Shown piece by piece: positions 16,947 through 26,657 of a DNA stretch of 64,000 bases. Numbering within the stretch: position 1 is the first letter of the stretch; every line of letters begins with the position of its first letter. This DNA comes from Carboxylicivirga sp. M1479. GTDB lineage: Bacteria > Bacteroidota > Bacteroidia > Bacteroidales > Marinilabiliaceae. The position numbers and the translations under genes were made by a program. Below the pieces are notes generated by a model. It made no database searches. It was not told the origin of the DNA and saw only the letters and a program-made list of their open reading frames with translations. The stretch is from NCBI RefSeq assembly GCF_007097485.1, contig NZ_VKDE01000001.1, forward strand, positions 363,841 through 427,840, read 5' to 3'.

Positions 16947-19271
16947 ATGAAACTAAAATTTATTATTAGAGGCATATTGGCCTATCGATACAATGCCGCA
17001 AGAAGCTTATTAGGTTTAACTATTGGCTTAAGCTGCTTTACCATTATACTTGTTTGGGCTTATGCTCATTGGTCTTTTGATCGTTTTCATGAGGGAGCCG
17101 AAAATATTTACCTCATTCAGAATACCGATACCGTTTATTACGAAACGGACATGGTGATGCCATTTCCTTTAGCACAAGAATTAAGGGATCATATACCCGA
17201 AATGGCTAACACAGCCACCCTTACTATGTGGCCTGATCAGGATAAACTGAGTGCTGATGGTAGCACTTTGTTCGTGCCCATTACATCTGTTGAACCACAG
17301 GTTTTTGATATTTTAGATTTTGATATTATTGCCAGTAATGGAAAACCGCTAATGCAGCCCGATGCGATGGCTTTAAGTAAATCACTAGCCATAAAGTTGT
17401 TTGGTTCATCCGATTGCATAGGAGAAAACCTGCTGGTAAAGGACTCCATTCTTGCACATGTGGGAACTGTTTATAAAGATTTTCCAGAGAACTCAACCTT
17501 TAAGCCAGTTGCATTGTGTAGCTATGCCCTTAATGAAGCGGCGTTTGTACATTGTAGCGGGTGGGATAGTAACTGCTACGTTACCTTGTGCAAGGTGCCA
17601 GCTAAGGCAGATGTTAAAAAGATCGGGCAGCTCATAACACAGTTATTACACCAGGAGCATGATAAACATGATTTATATGCCCTGTCGCCTCTTACGAGTT
17701 ATCATTTTCAACCCATCGGAGAGAAATCCATTGTATCGCATCTTTTAATGATTTTTTTTAGTGGTTTATTGGTACTGTTGGTGTCAACTATCAACTATGT
17801 AAATCTTCAAACGGCAATCAATAATAAACGCAACAAGCAACAAGCCATCAAACGTATGTTAGGAGCATCTGCTTTTGACCGTGTAAAAGAAGCACTTGTT
17901 GAAATAGTTATATACCTAGGCCTTGCATTTCTATCATCCATTGTATTAAGTTATGCAATACTACCTTTTATTGGCAGCGTAACAGGCCTTAAGGTCTTAC
18001 AAATTGTCGATGAATCAACTTTGTTGCTTATCCATTTATGTAGTGCAATTGTGATTTTTATTGTGGTGGCTACCTACATGGTTTTAAGTAATGCTAAAGA
18101 CGTTGTTAACGGAAATTCCTTAATGGAACAATCTAAAAAGAATAAACTTAGCAGAGGAAGTAAGGTATTTGTGGTTGCTCAGTTTACTTTGGCTATCTTC
18201 ATAGGTATTGCAGCGCTTGTAATGCATAAGCAGTTGGTGTTTGCCATCGAATCGGATAAGGGTTATGACTCGAGTGATTTAATGGTTGTAGAAACTTGGG
18301 ACTACCCATTTGATAGGCATAAGGCCGCCATTACAGAGTACTTATCTAGCAACCCAAATGTGGCCTCTTTCTCGGTATGTGAACGAGGATTTAACAAACT
18401 TGGATCGCGCACAACAGGTTTTAAGAGAGACGATTGGTCTCCTGAAGAAAATAATTTTTACAATGTGATGTATCGCAGTGATGAGCATCTCTTAGACGTT
18501 GTCAATATTCCACTTTTAGCCGGTCGTTTTTTTGAGCCATTGCACTTTAATGAATCAAAAAAATTAGTTGTGAACGAAACCTATGCTATAAAGTTGGGTG
18601 GAGTAAATGAAGTAATAAATACCAGTCTTACCCATGCTGGTGAGGATTATAAAATTATAGGTGTTTGTAAAGATTTTATTTTTGAAAACTATTATCAAGA
18701 AATTGAGCCTTTAGTGATGTTGTACCGAACGCAATGGATTTGCGGCTTGATGATAAAATCAAAACCGGGAAAGTATGCTCAGATAGCAGCGGGGCTTAAC
18801 GACTTAATGCGTTCGAAATCGGATGCCCCATTTGAAATAGACTCAATGGAGGCACTGCTAAGTAATATGTATAACGAAGAAGACACTCAGCAAAAATTAC
18901 TGCTTCTGTTTAGTATTTTAATAATTGTTATTAGTAGCCTAGGCCTTGTTGGATTAACAACTTTTATAATTGAAAACTCAACCAAAGAAATTGGTATTAG
19001 AAAGGTAAATGGTGCCACGGTACCAGAAGTACTTTTGATGATAAATGTTGATTTTATAAAATGGGTTGGTTTGGCTTTTGTTTTGGCTGCATCATTGGCC
19101 TTTGTTTCACTTAACCAATGGCTAAATAATTTTGCTTTCCGCATCCATCTTTCGTGGTGGTTCTTTATCGTTGTTGGTGGCTTTGCTCTTTTTATAGCGT
19201 TAACAATGGTGAGCTGGCAAACATGGCGTGCCGCTCGGCGCAACCCTGTTGAAGCATTGCGTTACGAGTAA
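16947..19271 (+). CDS. MacB/FtsX-type ABC permease, copy 4 of 5
   Basis: A 774-residue permease. The ATG at 16947 gives MKLKFIIRGI; an in-frame TTG two codons earlier is less likely. TM1 is ~17-36 with FDRFHEGAENIYLIQ following. The second FtsX domain has KEIGIRKVNGATVPEVL, and the tail is RAARRNPVEALRYE. Its last ~60 bp are almost identical in DNA to those of copy 5, suggesting recent duplication or gene conversion. Confidence 0.9.
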   Translation: MKLKFIIRGILAYRYNAARSLLGLTIGLSCFTIILVWAYAHWSFDRFHEGAENIYLIQNTDTVYYETDMVMPFPLAQELRDHIPEMANTATLTMWPDQDKLSADGSTLFVPITSVEPQVFDILDFDIIASNGKPLMQPDAMALSKSLAIKLFGSSDCIGENLLVKDSILAHVGTVYKDFPENSTFKPVALCSYALNEAAFVHCSGWDSNCYVTLCKVPAKADVKKIGQLITQLLHQEHDKHDLYALSPLTSYHFQPIGEKSIVSHLLMIFFSGLLVLLVSTINYVNLQTAINNKRNKQQAIKRMLGASAFDRVKEALVEIVIYLGLAFLSSIVLSYAILPFIGSVTGLKVLQIVDESTLLLIHLCSAIVIFIVVATYMVLSNAKDVVNGNSLMEQSKKNKLSRGSKVFVVAQFTLAIFIGIAALVMHKQLVFAIESDKGYDSSDLMVVETWDYPFDRHKAAITEYLSSNPNVASFSVCERGFNKLGSRTTGFKRDDWSPEENNFYNVMYRSDEHLLDVVNIPLLAGRFFEPLHFNESKKLVVNETYAIKLGGVNEVINTSLTHAGEDYKIIGVCKDFIFENYYQEIEPLVMLYRTQWICGLMIKSKPGKYAQIAAGLNDLMRSKSDAPFEIDSMEALLSNMYNEEDTQQKLLLLFSILIIVISSLGLVGLTTFIIENSTKEIGIRKVNGATVPEVLLMINVDFIKWVGLAFVLAASLAFVSLNQWLNNFAFRIHLSWWFFIVVGGFALFIALTMVSWQTWRAARRNPVEALRYE

Positions 19272-19305
19272 CTAATTTTATATATAACCTATTGTCACAT
19301 TTATA

Positions 19306-21669
19306 ATGATAAGCAAGCTCATTACTTCATCTTTTCGTTTTATTAAGCGCAATAAATTATTTGCATCTATCAATATTATTGGATTGTCCTTGGCTTTGGC
19401 CGTTACGTTTATCATTGTGCTATTCGTAATAAATGAGTTACGGGTTAATAGCACCTATATGCATAAGGATCGTATGGCACGAGTTATTGCTTACGATACC
19501 ATGTTTAAAAGCACTACTGCTAGCACAGCCTATGTGTTGGCTGAGCACCTTAACGATGGCTTCCCTCAAATTGAAGCTTTGTCACGAACACGGGCAGTAC
19601 GAAACTGCAAGCTTAAACGAGGCGGTGTGTTTTTGAAAGAAACAAATGTGTATGGTGCAGGATCGGATGTGTTTAAGGTGTTTGACAGAAAGGTAGTAGG
19701 ACAACAAAGTGGTGCCTTAGAACAGATGAATGCGATCGCATTATCAGAGAAATATGCTAAGATGTTATTTCCTAATGCCGATGCATTGGGTCAAGAGGTA
19801 AAGCTATCGATTTACGATGTTGAGTACTTGTTTTTCGTCACTGCTGTTTTTGAAGATTTCCCTGTTAATTCAACGTTTAAAGCTGAGTGCTTTATCAATG
19901 AGCGTCATCTCTTATCTGAATTGAATCAGGCATTTGGCGTAGGTGATGCCCATGAAAATTGGGATTTTAATTATTGGGATACTTGGCTATTACTGCGCGA
20001 TAATTGCGATCCGAAAATGCTTGATGCTGCTTTTCGAGCTATGGAAAAACTTGTCATAGGAGACGAGTATCGTTTTAAGCATAGTTTGCAACGTTTTAGT
20101 GATATCTACCTTTATTACGAAGATGTAAGACAGCTTAATGCGGAGGGTAATCTTATTCAGATATACAGTTTATCGGGTATTGCGTTCCTAATAATGTTGG
20201 TTGCCACACTTAATTATATCATTTTGTCAACAGCCATATCGTCCAAAAGAGCCAAGGAAATAGGTGTTCGAAAAACCAGTGGAGCCAATACTGGTCAAAT
20301 ACGAGGTGAGCTATTTTTCGAGTCTGTATTATTAACGCTTCTGGCATTGCCAATAGCGGTTTTATTAACCTCACTTATGCTACCTGTTGCAGAAAAACTA
20401 ATACAACACGAACTACTTATTCTTGAGTCCAATTTATTATTATACATACTCACTTATGTCGTAATTGTTTTTCTTATTGGCATGGTGTCGGGGTGGTATT
20501 CGGCGGTTTATTTATCAAAGCTTGATGTTGTTCAAGTATTAAAGAATAAAGCAACATTGGGTAAGAGAAAGGTGCAAAGTAGGCAAGTATTAATTGTATT
20601 ACAATTACTAATTTTTTGCGTTTTGGCCTCCTCTGCACTCATCATACAAAAGCAATACCATTATGCCTTGACGAAAGAACTGGGATTTAATCGGCAAAAT
20701 ATTATACAGATAGATTTAGGCCGTCATTTTAAGCATTACAATGTGTTTATGGATGAAGTAAGGGCCATGCCCGATGTTTTGTCAGCAGGAGGGTCGATGT
20801 ATGGCTTACCCTGTTTGGGTGGTGGTACTTTTTTGTGGCCACATCAACAAGAGAAAGATAAAAAAGTAGAGATGGATGGCCTTGTTATTGATTATGGTTT
20901 TATTGAAACAATGGGGCTGAGTGTATTAAATGGGCGTAGTTTAGCATCGACGGATACGGACGAAAAAAGCCTGATGATTTTAAATGAAACGGCGGTTCAT
21001 GAGTTGGGGCTCGACGATACTATTGGTAAGCAGATAGAGGAGTGGCAAGTGATTGGTGTAGTTAAAGATTTTCATTTTCGTTCTGTGCATTCCAAAATTC
21101 CACCTCTGGCAATGTACTTGGCTAAAGATTACTATTTTAATATTTCGGTACACTATGCTGATGGGGTATTGCCATCTCTTTTGCCTCGTTTAAAGCAGCT
21201 TTTGAATAAGCTAGATGAAGAACTGCCGTTTAAATATAGTACGGTTGATGACTTTATTGTGGAAGTGTATGACGAGGAACTTAATTTAAGTATACTTATA
21301 AGTATAGCTGCCATCTTTACTATTTTAATTGCAGTAATGGGTTTATTTGGTCTAAGCCTTTTTATTAGTGAATCTCAAACGAAAGAAATTGGTATCAGAA
21401 AAGTCAATGGCGCTTCACTAGGTAGTATTTTTTGGCCCATTCTTAAATGGCAATTTGTTTATTGTATAGTTGCTTTGCTAGCCTCTATTCCTCTTACTGT
21501 ATTTGTGATGAGTAAGTGGCTTCAAAATTTTGCCTATCAAACTGATCTTACCTGGTGGCTATTTGCTTCGTCGGGTGCTATAGCGTTTGCAATCGTAATG
21601 CTAACTGTAAGCTGGCAAACATGGCGTGCCGCTCGACGCAACCCTGTTGAAGCTTTGCGTTACGAATAA
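19306..21669 (+). CDS. MacB/FtsX-type ABC permease, copy 5 of 5
   Basis: A 787-residue permease, last gene of the operon. It has the same eight-helix layout; after TM1 the motif is degenerate (no FDxF; VNSTYMHKDRMARVI). KEIGIRKTSGANTGQI appears in the first FtsX domain and KEIGIRKVNGASLGSIF in the second, so both halves keep the motif, showing the internal duplication clearly. It ends RAARRNPVEALRYE. It is followed by a convergent gene and no further transporter component. Confidence 0.9.
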   Translation: MISKLITSSFRFIKRNKLFASINIIGLSLALAVTFIIVLFVINELRVNSTYMHKDRMARVIAYDTMFKSTTASTAYVLAEHLNDGFPQIEALSRTRAVRNCKLKRGGVFLKETNVYGAGSDVFKVFDRKVVGQQSGALEQMNAIALSEKYAKMLFPNADALGQEVKLSIYDVEYLFFVTAVFEDFPVNSTFKAECFINERHLLSELNQAFGVGDAHENWDFNYWDTWLLLRDNCDPKMLDAAFRAMEKLVIGDEYRFKHSLQRFSDIYLYYEDVRQLNAEGNLIQIYSLSGIAFLIMLVATLNYIILSTAISSKRAKEIGVRKTSGANTGQIRGELFFESVLLTLLALPIAVLLTSLMLPVAEKLIQHELLILESNLLLYILTYVVIVFLIGMVSGWYSAVYLSKLDVVQVLKNKATLGKRKVQSRQVLIVLQLLIFCVLASSALIIQKQYHYALTKELGFNRQNIIQIDLGRHFKHYNVFMDEVRAMPDVLSAGGSMYGLPCLGGGTFLWPHQQEKDKKVEMDGLVIDYGFIETMGLSVLNGRSLASTDTDEKSLMILNETAVHELGLDDTIGKQIEEWQVIGVVKDFHFRSVHSKIPPLAMYLAKDYYFNISVHYADGVLPSLLPRLKQLLNKLDEELPFKYSTVDDFIVEVYDEELNLSILISIAAIFTILIAVMGLFGLSLFISESQTKEIGIRKVNGASLGSIFWPILKWQFVYCIVALLASIPLTVFVMSKWLQNFAYQTDLTWWLFASSGAIAFAIVMLTVSWQTWRAARRNPVEALRYE

Positions 21670-21671
21670 AA

Positions 21672-21711
21672 AAAGATCGTCTACTAATTAGCAAATTACC
21701 AATTAGTAGAC
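21672..21711 (-). terminator. Terminator of the DUF748-like gene
   Basis: A perfect 11-bp inverted repeat, GTCTACTAATT (21679-21689) and AATTAGTAGAC (21701-21711). The T-tract lies on the minus-strand side (GATCTTTTTTT), so it mainly terminates the minus-strand gene. The hairpin may also stabilise the 3' end of the efflux operon transcript. Confidence 0.65.
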
Positions 21712-21756
21712 AATCCATATACCTTTACCCTTGCGTTACAACACAGGCATATCTTT

Positions 21757-23967
21757 TTACTTAACCGATACGGCCACTTTGTAATTACAGCTTTTCAGTT
21801 CCTCGGGCAGATTACGTAAATCAGCTGTGCTCACTTCAATGCTGGTTGGGTCGGTTCCTTTTTCTTCCAGCATGTAATAGCGGATAAATTCATTACGGTT
21901 TATCAGTAGTTTTCTAAATTCATCATCAAGGCTATCATCTCCAATTAGTGTGCGGCATAATTGAGTCAAGTCCATTGTTTCACTGCCTTCTACATTTTTG
22001 TTGAGGTAGGCAACAAATTTCTCATCGCTGTTGGATAGCGTATTTAAAGCAGTGGCAAAGGCCTGCATGTCATCAGGTGTTTTAAGCGACATCTTTTCGG
22101 CCAACATTTGCTTTTTAGCAAGTTTAACAGCGAGCACATTTTTCTCCTCTGCAGGGTCGGTCTGTTGCTCAAAAGTAAATATCAGCTCGGGCTTCTTCTG
22201 TGTTATTTGAGCAATTTTATCCAATATCTCGCGTTGATCAATCAATAAGGAATCCTGGGCATAAGGCATTGGTATATTCTCCAACTCTTCGGGGCGTGTA
22301 CTTACTAGCTTACCCAAGGCATTAAAGGGTGAGGCAGCCACTTTCACCAGTAGGTTTCCAAAGGCTTTCCAAATTAGTTTTCGCACACTAAAATCAGGAT
22401 CCGACGGGTTGCCTTCAACAGGCATTTCAAAAGCAATCTTGTTTTTAGGGTCTTTCATTAGGTATAGCCCCAACTTAACCGGTGCTTTAACCTGAGGTTT
22501 GTGTTCCGTTTTACTGCCTATGTCCAAGTTTTTAATGGAAATACTGTTGGTATTAAGCATGTGGGTCGGCGTCATGCTAATGCTTAAGTCGTAATTCAGG
22601 CGTCCTTTGGTTATGGGGCGCGCTATGTTGTACTCCGAATAGGGAGAGAAACTCAGAAGTCGCAAATTATCTATTTTGGCCTGCATGTCAAATACCCCCG
22701 GGTTTATCATGCTAAAGCTCGATTGGCCTGTAAACGAACCCTGATCATTCATGTTAATTGAAAATGTGAGGGGCACAGATTCAGATGCCTGTGACAGATC
22801 ATCCATTTGTAAAGTAATATCTTTAAAATCGTAGTGGAACGGACGGTATAGGGTATGATCGGTGTATAATACCTGTCCATCAGAAATACTAATTTTATCA
22901 ATACGATACTTGATGCTATCGGCCTGTGCTTCTTCAATTTCTTCCTCAAGCTCCTCACTTATACTATCGGTTGCCATTAAGGGAGCCATCATGCGCTCAA
23001 TATTACTCATATCCTTGTATAAATGACCCGTAAAAATGGGTTGCTTAAGGCTTATGTGTGATAAATGGTAGTTATTGTTTAATAAATCAAGCGAGTGCAT
23101 GCCTATGCTCAAGGAGTCCAGGGTAAACACATCGTTTTCATCCAAATCCCATAAACGGAAATCTTCTATGGAGGCATTGCCCTTAACAACCATCTCCTGC
23201 GTATTAACGATGCTTCCTTTAATGTTTAAGCTCGTATTAACATACCCTTCAATGCCACCGGCATCAATCATATCTTCAACATAATTGGAGATATCCTGTA
23301 ACTCCAGTTTCTCAACTTTAAAATCAACACTGTAAACTTTTTTTAGCTGATCAACCTGGGCGCCAACATATACTTTGCCCTGCTCACCAAAAGCGAAATT
23401 AATACCCACATCGGACTGTTCGCTATCCCAGGCAATCATGGGTAAATTTAGGTACAGATCATCAAATTTAATCAGGTTGTCCACGGTTTGGTCGTCAAAC
23501 TGCAAGTTACCACGTGTTAGCTTTATATCGTATACCGAAAAACGCAAGGGAGAGGCATCAATACTATCCGTTTCTTCAATAACTGTTGAGTCGCTGGCGG
23601 GTATTAAGTCATCAAAATTAAAGCCCATATCAGTTTGAATAGCATTAACAAATAAGCTGTCTATGCTTACTTTAGAAAAGGAATATTCGTTTCTAAAAAG
23701 TTTGATGGGGTCGAAATTAATGCTCAACTCATTAAAGCCTGCGAAAGCGTCTGTGCCATTGGCTTCGTATATGATCAAGTCGCTAGCACTCACCGAAACA
23801 CGAAAATAGTTAATGCTTAAATTGCCTAATTCTAGTTTGCGGCCAGTTAATTCTTGACCATTCTTATTAATGTAGTTGGTAATGATGCTCGAAAGAAAAA
23901 AGAGAACAACGAAAATGATTACGAATAAAGATATTAGTGCATAATATCTCTTTTTGATTTGTTTCAT
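21757..23967 (-). CDS. DUF748 / AsmA-like protein
   Basis: A 736-residue protein with one N-terminal membrane anchor (~9-30) and a large periplasmic part. The N-terminal NGQELTGRKLELGNLSINYF and repeated LDNL/LKNL beta-strand pattern resemble AsmA/TamB-like bridge proteins; the region around 320-600 (SISDGQVLYTDHTLYRPFHYDFKDI, SISMTPTHMLNTNSISIKNLDIG) fits DUF748. AsmA-clan proteins are thought to carry phospholipids between the membranes, so an envelope role is likely, but the substrate is unknown. It is monocistronic and convergent with the efflux operon. Confidence 0.75.
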   Translation of the reverse strand: MKQIKKRYYALISLFVIIFVVLFFLSSIITNYINKNGQELTGRKLELGNLSINYFRVSVSASDLIIYEANGTDAFAGFNELSINFDPIKLFRNEYSFSKVSIDSLFVNAIQTDMGFNFDDLIPASDSTVIEETDSIDASPLRFSVYDIKLTRGNLQFDDQTVDNLIKFDDLYLNLPMIAWDSEQSDVGINFAFGEQGKVYVGAQVDQLKKVYSVDFKVEKLELQDISNYVEDMIDAGGIEGYVNTSLNIKGSIVNTQEMVVKGNASIEDFRLWDLDENDVFTLDSLSIGMHSLDLLNNNYHLSHISLKQPIFTGHLYKDMSNIERMMAPLMATDSISEELEEEIEEAQADSIKYRIDKISISDGQVLYTDHTLYRPFHYDFKDITLQMDDLSQASESVPLTFSINMNDQGSFTGQSSFSMINPGVFDMQAKIDNLRLLSFSPYSEYNIARPITKGRLNYDLSISMTPTHMLNTNSISIKNLDIGSKTEHKPQVKAPVKLGLYLMKDPKNKIAFEMPVEGNPSDPDFSVRKLIWKAFGNLLVKVAASPFNALGKLVSTRPEELENIPMPYAQDSLLIDQREILDKIAQITQKKPELIFTFEQQTDPAEEKNVLAVKLAKKQMLAEKMSLKTPDDMQAFATALNTLSNSDEKFVAYLNKNVEGSETMDLTQLCRTLIGDDSLDDEFRKLLINRNEFIRYYMLEEKGTDPTSIEVSTADLRNLPEELKSCNYKVAVSVK

Positions 23968-24138
23968 AGCTACGGTTAAGCTTGTTAGTAATTAGTTGTT
24001 TAGCCACATACGGTTGGGGCGTAAAAGTACAACAAAGCAAAAGCAATTTTGATGCATTGGTATTATTTTTTTAATCTGGTGCAACCCTTTCAGGTAGCTC
24101 TTGTCTTTAAAATGAAATTAACTAATTAACCGTAAATC

Positions 24139-26469
24139 ATGCTTTTACCTAAAAAATGGGCACTATGTGTCATGGGAATGCTATGCCTTATTGCAAGCGC
24201 CAATAACTTTTCTCCCGATAATGTTATCAGGGGTAAAGTAATCGAAGAAGATACTAAAATGCCACTGGTGGGAGTGGCCGTGATTATAAAAGGATCTGAT
24301 CCTATTGTGGGCACCATTACCGATGTCAACGGTTTGTTCGAGTTTGAGCCTATGCCGGTTGGTCGCTACCATCTGCAATTTCAGTTTTTAGGATATGAGT
24401 CTCAAACAATACCCAATGTGTTATTATCGTCGGGTAAAGAAACGGTGCTGAGCATTAGCATGCGTGAGTCAATTACTGGTTTGCAAGAGGTAAAAGTACT
24501 AGGCTCCACAAAAAAAGGAGAGGCCAAAAACTCAATGGCCATGATTAGTGCACGCTCCTTTAGTGTTGAAGAAACGCAACGTTATGCTGGTGGATTTAAC
24601 GATCCTGCACGTATGGTGGCATCCTATGCTGGCGTAATGGCCGATCCTAGTGGGAATAATGAAATTATTGTACGTGGTAACTCTCCACGCGGTTTGCAAT
24701 GGCGAATAGAAGGAGTGCCAGTTGCTAACCCCAATCATTTTGCTAATGAAGGAGCCACGGGCGGTGCCATTGGCATCCTTAATAGTTCCATCCTCAGCAA
24801 TTCTGATTTTTATACCAGTGCTTTTCCGGCTGAATTCGGTAATGCCGTTTCGGGTGTTTTTGATATTGATTTACGACAAGGCAACGACCAAAAGCGAGAG
24901 TATGTGGTGCAAGGTGGTGTTTTGGGCCTTGATGCCGCTGCCGAAGGGCCATTGGGTAATGGCGGTTCTTATTTGGTAAATGCACGCTATTCATCTTTGG
25001 CACTGCTTAAAAGCATGGGCGTTAAAGTGGCTGGAGAGGCCGTTCCAGAATATGGCGATGCATCGTTTAACATCAACTTGCCAGGGTGTAAAAATGGTCG
25101 TTTGCAGCTGTTTGGCGTGGCAGGCTATAGTAATATTGAGGCCGATGAGGAGGATTATAAGCAGGATTTTGAGGCCGACATGTGGGTCACTGGTTTAAAT
25201 TATTTATGCCCGCTCAACGAGCGTACTTACCTGAAGTCAAGTGTATCGTACAATGGAACATTTAATAAATGGTATTACGAAGAGTATGTAAAGGATAGCG
25301 AGAGCTACGAGTTTAGAGGGAGCGATCGGTTCGAATATCATACTCTACGCTTGGGGGCCGATGTAACGCATAAGGTTTCGTCGCAGTTAACGCTAAAGGG
25401 AGGGGCCTATTATAACCAACAGTTTTATAATATGAACATGCTTATATACGACGATGAGCAGCAGCAAGTGTATACGGCGCTTGACGATGATGGTTCGGCT
25501 GGTTTTATTAACGGTTATGCAAGTGTTAAGTGGCGGCCCGCATCGGCATTAACCATTACTGCTGGTGCTCACGCGCAATACCTACAACTCAATAACAACT
25601 ATTCCATCGATCCACGTTTGGGTATGCGCTATCAGGTAAACGATAAGCATGCCTTTACTGCTGGAGTGGGTTTGCATTCTAAAGCCGAGAATACATCCAT
25701 TTACCTGGCGCGCACCTTGCTCGATGATGGACAAATTGTGCAGTACAATAAGAACCTGGATATGATGAAATCGATGCATTATGTGGTGGGTTACGAAAAC
25801 AGAATCAGTCGTAATTTACTCTTGAAGTTAGAAGCCTATTATCAAAACTTGTACGATGTGCCTGTTGAAATGGAAGAGGGTTCGTCCTACTCCATCCTTA
25901 ACGATATGTCGGGCTATATTACTGAGCGACTCAATAATGACGGCACAGGAAAGAATTATGGTATTGAAGCTACTTTGGAAAAGTACCTGAGCAACAATGT
26001 TTATTTCTTGCTAACGAGTTCTGTTTTTAATGCCAAGTACACAGCTTTTGATAAGCGAGAGCGTAACAGCCGCTTTAACAATGGTTATGTAGTAAACTTT
26101 ACTGGTGGTAAAGATTTTTTCTTAGGCCAAGAGAAGAACAAAACCCTTGGGCTTAACCTGCGAACCATTGTAGCAGGTGGTAATTATTATTCTCCCATCG
26201 ATGTTAACGAGTCGCAGGATAAAGGTTATACCATTCGCCCCGATGAATTGGCCTTTAGTCAGCAGCGCGATGACTTTTTTAAAGTGGATTTAAAAGTAAG
26301 CTATAAAGTTAATCGTAAAAAGAGCACGCATACCTTGGAGTTAGATATTCAGAATATTACAAACGCGCAAGCAGTGGTGTATGACTATTGGCATCCGAAT
26401 AAGGAAGTGATTGAAGAGGGATATCAATGGGCTCTGTTTCCCGTGATTAATTATCGCATTGAGTTTTAA
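24139..26469 (+). CDS. TonB-dependent outer-membrane receptor with CarboxypepD_reg-like domain
   Basis: A 776-residue receptor. The signal peptide (~1-22) is followed by a carboxypeptidase-regulatory-like beta-sandwich (~30-110: VIRGKVIEEDTKMPLVGVAV, TDVNGLFEF, GRYHLQFQFLGYE). The plug domain is ~120-235, with NEIIVRGNSPRGLQWRIEGVPV, and a 22-strand-type barrel follows, ending in aromatic FPVINYRIEF. There is no SusD-type lipoprotein beside it, so it is probably not a glycan importer; iron chelate, cofactor or peptide uptake is possible. No TonB box is obvious. It is divergent from the DUF748 gene. Confidence 0.92.
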   Translation: MLLPKKWALCVMGMLCLIASANNFSPDNVIRGKVIEEDTKMPLVGVAVIIKGSDPIVGTITDVNGLFEFEPMPVGRYHLQFQFLGYESQTIPNVLLSSGKETVLSISMRESITGLQEVKVLGSTKKGEAKNSMAMISARSFSVEETQRYAGGFNDPARMVASYAGVMADPSGNNEIIVRGNSPRGLQWRIEGVPVANPNHFANEGATGGAIGILNSSILSNSDFYTSAFPAEFGNAVSGVFDIDLRQGNDQKREYVVQGGVLGLDAAAEGPLGNGGSYLVNARYSSLALLKSMGVKVAGEAVPEYGDASFNINLPGCKNGRLQLFGVAGYSNIEADEEDYKQDFEADMWVTGLNYLCPLNERTYLKSSVSYNGTFNKWYYEEYVKDSESYEFRGSDRFEYHTLRLGADVTHKVSSQLTLKGGAYYNQQFYNMNMLIYDDEQQQVYTALDDDGSAGFINGYASVKWRPASALTITAGAHAQYLQLNNNYSIDPRLGMRYQVNDKHAFTAGVGLHSKAENTSIYLARTLLDDGQIVQYNKNLDMMKSMHYVVGYENRISRNLLLKLEAYYQNLYDVPVEMEEGSSYSILNDMSGYITERLNNDGTGKNYGIEATLEKYLSNNVYFLLTSSVFNAKYTAFDKRERNSRFNNGYVVNFTGGKDFFLGQEKNKTLGLNLRTIVAGGNYYSPIDVNESQDKGYTIRPDELAFSQQRDDFFKVDLKVSYKVNRKKSTHTLELDIQNITNAQAVVYDYWHPNKEVIEEGYQWALFPVINYRIEF

Positions 26470-26657
26470 ATTAGAGGGGTATTTGTATGTGAGTTTATGT
26501 ACATGTAGGTCAGTGTAGTTAGGTTGTTGGTGTTAGGCTGTTCTAAGTAGAATAAACATAATCATACCTAAAGGTCTTAAATTGTAAATTGCTCAGACAA
26601 CCATAGAATAGCATTGTTGTTTTATAGTTAGTTAAAAACCTGAAAAACACATGTTAG

